Below are positions 1 to 5,964 of a stretch of DNA of 23,879 bases, piece after piece. The stretch spans positions 1 to 23,879 of the forward strand of contig CAMLSD010000078.1 in assembly GCA_946482595.1 (NCBI GenBank). The letters are read 5' to 3'. The DNA is from an uncultured Comamonadaceae bacterium. GTDB taxonomy: Bacteria > Pseudomonadota > Gammaproteobacteria > Burkholderiales > Burkholderiaceae. The position numbers and the translations under genes were made by a program. Position 1 is the stretch's first letter; each line of letters starts with the position of its first letter. The notes beneath the pieces were generated by a model that worked only from the letters and a program-made list of their open reading frames with translations, was not told the DNA's origin and made no database searches.

Positions 1-2300
1 TAGTCCAGGCCCACGCGGTTCACGTAGTGCACCGTGCGCTCCAGGTACCAGCCTTCCTCGCGGTAGAGCTGCAGGAACGCACCGCTGTACTCCAGCACCT
101 CCTCGGCGGTCTTGAGCTTGGTGAAGAAGTGCGCCACCTCGGTCTTGATGCCGCCATTGCCGGCGATGTAGATCTCCCAGCCCGAGTCCACCCCGATCAC
201 GCCGACGTCCTTGATGCCCGATTCGGCACAGTTGCGCGGGCAGCCGCTGACGGCCAGCTTCACCTTGTGCGGGGCATACATGCGCCACAGTGCACGCTCA
301 AGGTCCTTGCCGAGCTGCGTGCTGTCCTGGGTGCCGAAACGGCACCACTCGCTGCCCACGCAGGTCTTCACCGTGCGCAGGGCCTTGGCATACGCATGGC
401 CCGAAGGCATGCCGATGTCCTTCCAGACGTTGACCAGGTCCTCCTTCTTCACGCCCAGCAGGTCGATGCGCTGGCCGCCGGTGACCTTGACGGTGGGGAT
501 CTTGTACTTGTCGACCACGTCGGCGATGCGGCGCAGTTCATCGGCCGTGGTCTCACCGCCCCACATGCGCGGGATGACCGAGTAGGTGCCGTCCTTCTGG
601 ATGTTGGCGTGGCTGCGCTCGTTGATGAAGCGCGATTGCGGGTCGTCCTTGGCCTCCTTGGGCCAGGTGCTGATCAGGTAGTAGTTGATCGCCGGGCGGC
701 AGCTCGAACAGCCGTTGGGCGTGCGCCAGCCCAACGCCTTGTAGACGCCGTCGATGGTCAGCAGCTTGCTGCCGTCGGCCGCAACCGTGCGGATGGCCTG
801 GCGCACCTCGTCGTGGCTGTGGTCGGTGCAGCCGCACATGGCCTTCTTCTTGGGCGTGGCGGAATAGTCGCCCCCGGCGGTGAACATCAGGATCTGCTCG
901 ACCAGGCCGGTGCATGAGCCGCACGAGGCACTGGCCTTGGTGTGCTTGCGCACCTCTTCGAGCGTGAACAGGCCCTTGTCCTTGATGGCCTTGCAGATCG
1001 CGCCCTTGCTCACGCCGTTGCAGCCGCAGACCTCTGCGTCGTCGGGCATCGTGGCGGCCTTGTTGTGGCCTTCGTGACCGGTGTCGCCGATGTTCGACTC
1101 ACCGAACATCAGCTTGTCACGCAGGTCGTGGATCGTGCGGCCTTCCCGCAGCAGCTTGAAGTACCACGAGCCGTCGACCGTGTCGCCGTACAGGCAGGCG
1201 CCGACCAGCTTGTCGTCCTTGATGACGAGCTTCTTGTAGACCCCGCCGTAGGGGTCGCTCATCACGATCTCTTCGGTGCCTTCGCCGCCCATGAAGTTGC
1301 CGGCCGAGAACAGGTCGATGCCGGTGACCTTGAGCTTGGTCGACACCTGCGAGCCCAGGTAGCGGCCGATGCCGAACTGCGCCAGGTGGGTGGCGCACAC
1401 CTTGCCCTGCTCGAACAGCGGTGCGACCAGGCCATAGGCGATGCCGCGGTGGGCCGCGCACTCGCCGACCGAGTAGATGCGCGGGTCGGTCACGGTCTGC
1501 ATGGTGTCGGTGACGACGATGCCACGGTTGCAGTAGATGCCGATCTTCTCGGCCAGCTCGGTGTTGGGGCGGATGCCGGCGGCCATCACGACCAGGTCGG
1601 CCGGCACCTCGCTGCCGTCCTTGAACTGCACGGCCATCACGCGGCCGTCCTTGTCGCCGATCAGTGCCTGCGTCTGCGCACCGAGCAGGAACTTCAGGCC
1701 ACGCTCTTCAAGCGACTTCTGCAGCAGCTTGCCGGCCACGTCGTCGAGCTGGCGCTCCATCAGCCAGGGGGCGATGTGCACCACACTGACCTGCATGCCG
1801 CGCAGCATCAGGCCGTTGGCAGCTTCCAGGCCGAGCAGGCCACCGCCGATCACCACGGCGTGCTTGTAGCGCTGTGCGGCCTCGATCATGGTGTTGGTGT
1901 CGGCGATGTCGCGGTAGGCGATCACGCCGTCGAGGTCCTTGCCCGGCACCGGCAGGATGAAGGGGTTGGAGCCGGTGGCCAGCAGCAGGCGGTCGTACTC
2001 GGCTTCGGTGCCATCTTCGGCGCGCACGATGCGGCGGCTGCGGTCGATGTCGACGACCTTCTTGCCCAGGTGCAGCGTGATGCCGTTTTCCTCGTACCAC
2101 GACACCGGGTTGAGGATGATCTCCTCCAGCGTCTGCTCGCCGGCCAGCACCGGCGAGAGTGCGATGCGGTTGTAGTTCGGATGAGGCTCGGCGCCGAACA
2201 CCGTGATGTCGTAGAGGTCGGGCGCGATCTTCAGCAGTTCCTCGAGGGTGCGGACACCCGCCATGCCGTTGCCGACCATCACCAGTTTCATCTTTTTCAT
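1..2300 (-). CDS. nirB: Assimilatory nitrite reductase [NAD(P)H] large subunit NirB, 3' end cut off by the window edge
   Basis: NirB reduces nitrite to ammonium in the cytoplasm, using NAD(P)H, FAD, a [2Fe-2S]-type BFD domain and a siroheme-[4Fe-4S] centre. About 766 codons are visible; E. coli NirB has about 847 residues, so roughly 80 C-terminal residues lie outside. The N-terminus shows the FAD motif VMVGNGMAGVR and a second dinucleotide fold VVIGGGLLGLEAA. Paired Cys motifs follow (CGCNG...CGSC and CGCTD...CSSC, BFD-like). The siroheme/4Fe-4S ligands are TCVGSEWC (C-x5-C) and SGCPRNC (C-x3-C). The ATG at 2300 is preceded by GGAG at 8 nt; a second ATG three codons later is less well placed. 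It lies 27 nt downstream of a predicted sigma-54 start point. nirD and the nitrate reductase gene would be expected beyond position 1, but this is inferred. Confidence 0.96.
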   Translation of the reverse strand, partial: MKKMKLVMVGNGMAGVRTLEELLKIAPDLYDITVFGAEPHPNYNRIALSPVLAGEQTLEEIILNPVSWYEENGITLHLGKKVVDIDRSRRIVRAEDGTEAEYDRLLLATGSNPFILPVPGKDLDGVIAYRDIADTNTMIEAAQRYKHAVVIGGGLLGLEAANGLMLRGMQVSVVHIAPWLMERQLDDVAGKLLQKSLEERGLKFLLGAQTQALIGDKDGRVMAVQFKDGSEVPADLVVMAAGIRPNTELAEKIGIYCNRGIVVTDTMQTVTDPRIYSVGECAAHRGIAYGLVAPLFEQGKVCATHLAQFGIGRYLGSQVSTKLKVTGIDLFSAGNFMGGEGTEEIVMSDPYGGVYKKLVIKDDKLVGACLYGDTVDGSWYFKLLREGRTIHDLRDKLMFGESNIGDTGHEGHNKAATMPDDAEVCGCNGVSKGAICKAIKDKGLFTLEEVRKHTKASASCGSCTGLVEQILMFTAGGDYSATPKKKAMCGCTDHSHDEVRQAIRTVAADGSKLLTIDGVYKALGWRTPNGCSSCRPAINYYLISTWPKEAKDDPQSRFINERSHANIQKDGTYSVIPRMWGGETTADELRRIADVVDKYKIPTVKVTGGQRIDLLGVKKEDLVNVWKDIGMPSGHAYAKALRTVKTCVGSEWCRFGTQDSTQLGKDLERALWRMYAPHKVKLAVSGCPRNCAESGIKDVGVIGVDSGWEIYIAGNGGIKTEVAHFFTKLKTAEEVLEYSGAFLQLYREEGWYLERTVHYVNRVGLD

Positions 2301-2337
2301 GCGCAGTGCTCCAGGGGTTGAGCCTCAAGGTCTGTAA

Positions 2338-2353
2338 AGCAATTGAGGTGCCA
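2338..2353 (-). promoter_or_regulatory. Sigma-54 (-24/-12) promoter of nirB
   Basis: The minus strand reads TGGCACCTCAATTGCT. This fits the RpoN consensus TGGCACG-N4-TTGCW with a single mismatch and exact GG-N10-GC spacing. The start point would be near 2327, giving a short leader of about 27 nt that holds the nirB Shine-Dalgarno. A sigma-54 promoter fits nitrogen-controlled nitrite reduction. Confidence 0.8.
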
Positions 2354-2379
2354 GTGAGAAAGGGGGGCAGCCCGGTCGT

Positions 2380-2399
2380 GGTGCAGCCGTGCGTGCACC
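2380..2399. repeat. Inverted repeat in the nirB/kinase divergent region
   Basis: GGTGCA and TGCACC are perfect inverted 6-mers separated by 8 nt, centred about 62 bp upstream of the predicted nirB start point. It could be an operator, since it lies upstream of the sigma-54 promoter and outside the nirB leader. The spacing and orientation do not match the NtrC consensus, so no regulator is assigned. Confidence 0.45.
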
Positions 2400-2436
2400 G
2401 TTCTTGGGCTTGCTTCTTGCTTGAAATGCGGGACCA

Positions 2437-2451
2437 TCACCGAGTCGGTGC
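2437..2451 (-). promoter_or_regulatory. Candidate NtrC-binding site upstream of nirB
   Basis: The minus strand reads GCACC-GACTC-GGTGA, matching the NtrC core GCACC-N5-GGTGC at 9 of 10 positions. Its centre is about 117 bp upstream of the predicted sigma-54 start point, within the usual range for enhancer-bound NtrC. The call is by motif and position only. The site lies only about 35 bp from the kinase gene start and could affect that gene too. Confidence 0.55.
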
Positions 2452-2479
2452 GGGATTCCATCGTTGATTCACACAATTC

Positions 2480-4198
2480 ATGAGCTTTGACGTCGAGATT
2501 GGCTACACGAGCGCAAAGGGCCCGCGCGAACGCAACGAAGACTTCGCCGCAGCGGTGCGTCCGGCGCCCCACGATGAGGCGCTGGGGCTGATTGCCGCCG
2601 TGGCGGACGGTGTCTCGGCCGGCGGCCAGGGTCTGATGGCCGCGCAGACCACGGTGATGGGGCTGGTGCAGGACTACCACGGCGTGCCGCCGACCTGGGA
2701 CACCACGGTCGCACTGGACCGCCTGATCGGCGCCCAGAACGCCTGGCTGGCCGATCACAACCGCCGGCAGGGACCGGTGGGCAGCACGGCGATGTGCACG
2801 CTCACGGCCCTGGTGCTGCGTGGCCACAGCTACGCCCTGGCGCACGTGGGCGACACCCGCGCCTGGCTGCTGCGCGACAACCAGTGCATCCAGCTCACCC
2901 AGGACCACGGTTTCGACCATCCCGACATGCGGGGCAGGCTGTCGCGCGCGATCGGGCTGGACGACCTGGTGCGCGTCGACTACACCGAAGGCGAACTGCA
3001 CGCCGGTGATGCGTTCGTGCTGACCAGCGACGGCGTGCACGGGGCCCTGCGCCGACGTGAACTCGCCGCACTGGCCCGCGACGGCGACGTGCAGGCCGCA
3101 AGCGAAGCCATCGTGCACGCGGCCCTGCAGGCCGGCAGCCACGACAACGCCACGGCGCTCGTCATCCGGGTGCGCGGCCTCGCACCGAGCCGCCTCGAGG
3201 ACATCCTGCTGCATGGCCGCCAGCTGCCTGTGCCGCCCCGGTTGAAGGTCGGTGACCAGCTCGACGGGCGCGTGATCACTGCACTCGTGGCCGACACCGG
3301 TGTGCACCGCCTGTACCAGGCGCGCGACCTCGACGGACAGTCGCTCGTGGCGATCAAGACCTTGCACGAGGCACGTGCCAGCGACCCCGAAGAACGCGCG
3401 ATGCTCGCCCATGAGGCCTGGCTGGGCAGCCGGGTGGCGGGCCGTGACGCGCGCGGTTTCGTGCGAGTGCACGAGCTGCGCGAGCCCACTGCCTTCTACA
3501 CGGTGTTCGACTGGCATGCCGGCCAGACACTGGAGCAGATGCTGGCCGAACGACGCCGCTTCGAGGTGGGTGACATCGTGGCGGCCGCAGTGGGCGTGGC
3601 CCGCGCGCTCGGCCGCCTGCACCGCCAGGGGGTCGTGCACCGCGACATCAAGCCGGGCAACCTGCATCTGGGCGACGACGGGCAGTGGCGTGTGCTCGAC
3701 CTGGGCGTGGCCTTGTCGGGCCGCGAGCCGAGGGCCCAGCGCCACCTGCATGCGGGCACGCCGAGCTACATGAACCCCGAGCAATGGGGCATCGACGACA
3801 ACGCGGGGCAGGCGGCCGACGCCGGCAGCGACCTGTACGCACTCGGTGTCACGCTCTACCAGTGGCTGACCGGCCGGCTGCCCTATGGCGAGGTCGAGCC
3901 CTACCAGGGCGCGCGATTCCGTCGCGACCCCGTGCCGCCCTCGCGCGTGCGGCCCGACGTGCCGATCTGGCTGGACCATGTCGTGCTCAAGGCCGTGGCG
4001 CGCGACCGGCGCCAGCGTTTCGAGACGGCCGAAGAACTGGTGCTGGCGCTCGAGCGCGGCGCGTCCCGTCCGCTGGCCGCACCGGGCAGCACGCCCCTGG
4101 TGGCTCGCAACCCGCTCGTGTTGTGGCAGGCCGCGCTGGCCATCTCGGTGCTGTTCAACCTGCTGCTGATCGTGTGGCTGCTGTTCCTGCCACGCTGA
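2480..4198 (+). CDS. Bifunctional PP2C-type phosphatase / Ser-Thr protein kinase with C-terminal membrane anchor
   Basis: The 572-residue protein joins two opposing activities. Residues 1-235 form a PP2C phosphatase with metal-binding motifs RNED (18-21), VADGV (D43), GDTRAW (124-129), TSDG (D184) and HDN (D222). Residues 255-525 form a Hanks-type kinase: AIK (K293), a probable helix-C Glu (E312), HRDIKPGN (D389, N394), DLG in place of DFG (D407), and NPEQW in place of APE. A glycine-rich loop is not obvious. One hydrophobic segment (about 547-570) ends the protein, so the catalytic domains probably face the cytoplasm on a tail anchor. P. aeruginosa PA1782 is a homologous kinase between nirB and the nitrate transporter, so the association with nitrate assimilation is known. 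Here the gene is inverted relative to both neighbours. Its substrate is unknown, and the start codon has no clear Shine-Dalgarno. Confidence 0.93.
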   Translation: MSFDVEIGYTSAKGPRERNEDFAAAVRPAPHDEALGLIAAVADGVSAGGQGLMAAQTTVMGLVQDYHGVPPTWDTTVALDRLIGAQNAWLADHNRRQGPVGSTAMCTLTALVLRGHSYALAHVGDTRAWLLRDNQCIQLTQDHGFDHPDMRGRLSRAIGLDDLVRVDYTEGELHAGDAFVLTSDGVHGALRRRELAALARDGDVQAASEAIVHAALQAGSHDNATALVIRVRGLAPSRLEDILLHGRQLPVPPRLKVGDQLDGRVITALVADTGVHRLYQARDLDGQSLVAIKTLHEARASDPEERAMLAHEAWLGSRVAGRDARGFVRVHELREPTAFYTVFDWHAGQTLEQMLAERRRFEVGDIVAAAVGVARALGRLHRQGVVHRDIKPGNLHLGDDGQWRVLDLGVALSGREPRAQRHLHAGTPSYMNPEQWGIDDNAGQAADAGSDLYALGVTLYQWLTGRLPYGEVEPYQGARFRRDPVPPSRVRPDVPIWLDHVVLKAVARDRRQRFETAEELVLALERGASRPLAAPGSTPLVARNPLVLWQAALAISVLFNLLLIVWLLFLPR

Positions 4199-4204
4199 AC
4201 GGCG

Positions 4205-4229
4205 CCGCCCGGCCCGGCGGGCCGGGCGG
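4205..4229. terminator. Very strong GC-only hairpin between converging kinase and narK genes
   Basis: An 11-bp perfect stem (CCGCCCGGCCC / GGGCCGGGCGG) with loop GGC starts 7 nt after the kinase stop codon and ends about 38 nt before the narK stop on the other strand. There is no U-run on either side. It is therefore a terminator-like, symmetric hairpin rather than a classic intrinsic terminator, and could act on both transcripts. Confidence 0.6.
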
Positions 4230-4267
4230 GCATCGAGCGCGCGGGGGATGGTCATGGCCGGCACCGT

Positions 4268-5545
4268 TTACTTGGTGGTCGAGCCGAACTCGGCGCGGCC
4301 GAAGTCCTGCGGGGCGTCGGCGCCGGCCGTGGCGGGCATCGCACGGGCGCGACCACCCTTTTCGGCCCAGGTGCGGGTCCAGCGGATCTGCACGATGCGC
4401 AGCATCACGAGCATGCCGATGGCCAGCACCGCGAAGGCCACAAAGCCCCAGAAATAGGTGCCGGCGTACTGCTTGGACAGGCCCATCGCGTTGGGCAGGA
4501 AACCCCCGCCCAGGGCGCCGACCTCACCGATCATCGAGCCGGCCACAGCCGTGGTCAGCGGCCAGCGCAGCGGGACGAGCTGGAACAGCGCCCCGTTGCC
4601 CGCGCCCAGAGCGGCGAAGCAGAACATGAACAGCAGCGTCGTGACGACCACGGACCCACCGGCCATGCCGCACAGGACGAGGCTGGCGGCCACCACCGCG
4701 AGCACGCCGCTGAGGGTGTTGACGCCGCCGATGCGGTCGGAGATGTAGCCGCCGACCACGCGCACCGCGGATCCCATCAGCGTGGCGAGCATCGTCAGCT
4801 GGCCGGCCTCGACCTTGGTGACCTTGAACTGGTCATGGAAGTAGGTCGGCAGGAAGCTCGCCAGCCCGATGAAACCACCGAAGGTGACGATGTAGATCAG
4901 GCTGAAGGCCCAGCCGTCCTTCTCGAACAGGCAGGAGATGTGCTCGCGGAAGGTCTGGTGTTCACGATCGGGAGGTTCCTTGGCCGCAAACCACATCACG
5001 GCCATGGGCAGCAGCATGGTGAAGGCAGCCAGGCCATACACGGCCTGCCAGCCGAACTTGGCGGCCAGCGGCGGGGCGAACAGCACGGCCAGCACCGTGC
5101 CCGAGTTGCCGGCGCCGGCAATGCCCATGGCCAGGCCCTTGTAGCGGGCGGGATACCAGCCGCTGCCCAGGCTGAGCGCCACGCCGAAGCTGGCGCCGGC
5201 AATGCCCAGCAGCACCCCCATGGCCAGCACGCCGTCGTAGCTGTCCACGAAGAAATAGCCGTAGGCCAGCGCCAGGATGATCAGCCCCATCTCGACCATG
5301 GCCGCGTTCTTGCGGCCGATGTACTGGGCCAGCACGCCCAGCGGAAAGCGCATCAGCGCGCCCGCCAGGATGGGTACCGACACCATGAAGCCCTTCTGGG
5401 CCGGGGTCAGGTTGAAGGCTTCCCCGATGAACGGCCCCATGGCGCCGTTGAGCACCCACACGGCAAAGCAGAAATCGAAGTAGAGGAAGGAGGCGAACAG
5501 GGTCGGCCAGTGGCCGGACTTCATGAAGGTCTTGGCGTTGGACAT
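4268..5545 (-). CDS. narK: NarK/NasA-type nitrate/nitrite MFS transporter
   Basis: This 425-residue major facilitator protein imports nitrate (or exchanges nitrate and nitrite) across the inner membrane and supplies the assimilatory pathway that ends in NirB. Nitrate-signature motifs are visible: IAGAGNSGT in the middle of the N-terminal half and LGAGNGALFQLVP in the C-terminal half. Arginines expected to bind the anion occur in ALMRFP (R66) and SAVRVVGG. Hydrophobic segments fit 12 transmembrane helices. The ATG at 5545 (MSNAKTFMKSGHWPT) matches the usual start of assimilatory family members. An in-frame extension to 5752 is rich in Pro, Arg and Cys, unlike a transporter N-terminus. No good Shine-Dalgarno precedes the ATG; translation may be coupled to the small ORF just upstream. 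Confidence 0.93.
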   Translation of the reverse strand: MSNAKTFMKSGHWPTLFASFLYFDFCFAVWVLNGAMGPFIGEAFNLTPAQKGFMVSVPILAGALMRFPLGVLAQYIGRKNAAMVEMGLIILALAYGYFFVDSYDGVLAMGVLLGIAGASFGVALSLGSGWYPARYKGLAMGIAGAGNSGTVLAVLFAPPLAAKFGWQAVYGLAAFTMLLPMAVMWFAAKEPPDREHQTFREHISCLFEKDGWAFSLIYIVTFGGFIGLASFLPTYFHDQFKVTKVEAGQLTMLATLMGSAVRVVGGYISDRIGGVNTLSGVLAVVAASLVLCGMAGGSVVVTTLLFMFCFAALGAGNGALFQLVPLRWPLTTAVAGSMIGEVGALGGGFLPNAMGLSKQYAGTYFWGFVAFAVLAIGMLVMLRIVQIRWTRTWAEKGGRARAMPATAGADAPQDFGRAEFGSTTK

Positions 5546-5559
5546 GACGGAAACCGGGG

Positions 5560-5688
5560 TCAGGCGGACACGGACACGGCTGCGCCGGCACACGGGTGGG
5601 CGGTGCAGGGTGCAGAAGGGGCAGGCAGGCAGGCGCGGCAACCCGGGCGGGTCGCCACCATGGCCTGGAGGTCGGTCGTTGGGCTCAT
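5560..5688 (-). CDS. Possible 42-residue leader ORF upstream of narK
   Basis: The ORF begins MSPTTDLQAM and is Cys/Pro/Ala-rich, with CRAC and two further Cys. Its start is preceded by AGGAGAG four bases upstream, the best ribosome-binding site in this part of the window. It ends 14 nt before the narK ATG, which itself lacks such a site. Most of its codons end in G or C, as in neighbouring genes. I recognise no family. It may be a coupled leader peptide, or a chance ORF in GC-rich leader RNA. Confidence 0.4.
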   Translation of the reverse strand: MSPTTDLQAMVATRPGCRACLPAPSAPCTAHPCAGAAVSVSA

Positions 5689-5707
5689 GCGGCTCTCCTG
5701 GAGCAAG

Positions 5708-5811
5708 CCCTGGGCAAACGCAGGCCCAAGGCGGAGGCACATGGCTGCACACGACACTGTGCGCATGATCGCGCCGTGCGGTTCGCGCGATCCGGGTGCA
5801 TCGTCACACCC
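5708..5811 (-). promoter_or_regulatory. Structured narK leader RNA with an ANTAR-type hexaloop hairpin
   Basis: Reading the minus strand from the predicted start point near 5812, three hairpins follow almost without gaps. H1 (5811-5794) is GGGUGU-GACGAU-GCACCC. H2 (5792-5767) has an 8-bp perfect stem GAUCGCGC/GCGCGAUC and a 10-nt loop. H3 (5764-5747) is GCGCAC-AGUGUC-GUGUGC with a six-base loop. The H3 loop fits ANNGNN, the loop signature recognised by ANTAR antiterminators. H4 (5731-5708) pairs CCUUGGGC with GCCCAGGG just before the leader-ORF ribosome-binding site. No clear U-tract terminator was found. The divergent gene encodes an ANTAR protein, so antitermination or translational control of narK is a reasonable inference. 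Confidence 0.55.
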
Positions 5812-5826
5812 TGCTGCAATGCAGCA
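5812..5826. repeat. Perfect 7-1-7 palindrome at the predicted narK start point
   Basis: TGCTGCA-A-TGCAGCA is a perfect interrupted palindrome that overlaps the -12 element of the narK promoter and reaches the predicted start point. A protein bound here would block the promoter. No regulator can be named from the sequence. Confidence 0.45.
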
Positions 5827-5838
5827 ACAACCGTGCCA
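5823..5838 (-). promoter_or_regulatory. Sigma-54 (-24/-12) promoter of narK
   Basis: The minus strand reads TGGCACGGTTGTTGCT, a complete match to the RpoN consensus TGGCACG-N4-TTGCW. The start point is predicted near 5812, giving a leader of about 267 nt before the narK ATG. A partial NtrC-like element (minus strand GCACC-N5-GG, about 5898-5912) lies roughly 93 bp upstream. The rest of the 419-bp narK/ANTAR gap holds TATGCT (5883-5888), a possible -10 for the divergent ANTAR gene. Confidence 0.87.
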
Positions 5839-5964
5839 GTCGCTCGTGCACGCTCTCGACCCGCGGGCACGATGGGTGCACTATGCTTGCGGCCCCACGG
5901 CCTGCGCGGTGCTGCGCCGCCACTGATCCGTCTGTTTTCCCTCTGTCACTGCCCTGTTTCCGAC

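Noticed and set aside
2301..2479. ANTAR double-hexaloop RNA upstream of nirB
   Set aside because: No stem with a six-base ANNGNN loop was found, and the sigma-54 start point leaves only about 27 nt of leader.
2297..4264. A 655-codon open frame on the minus strand opposite the kinase gene
   Set aside because: Its translation is rich in His, Gln and Arg with no recognisable domain, the usual look of an antisense frame in high-GC DNA, while the plus-strand kinase has complete motifs.
2301..5545. A single narK-nirB transcript running antisense through the kinase gene (noncontiguous operon)
   Set aside because: nirB has its own sigma-54 promoter and a very strong hairpin separates narK from the kinase, so separate transcripts are the simpler reading. 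RNA-seq could still show read-through.
5546..5752. An N-terminal extension of narK starting at 5752
   Set aside because: The extra residues are Pro/Arg/Cys-rich and would precede a standard NarK N-terminus; MSNAKTFMKSGHWP at 5545 is the normal family start.
5865..5880. GCAC-N5-GTGC upstream of narK as an NtrC site
   Set aside because: NtrC sites have GCAC and GTGC seven bases apart; here they are five apart, so the helical geometry is wrong.
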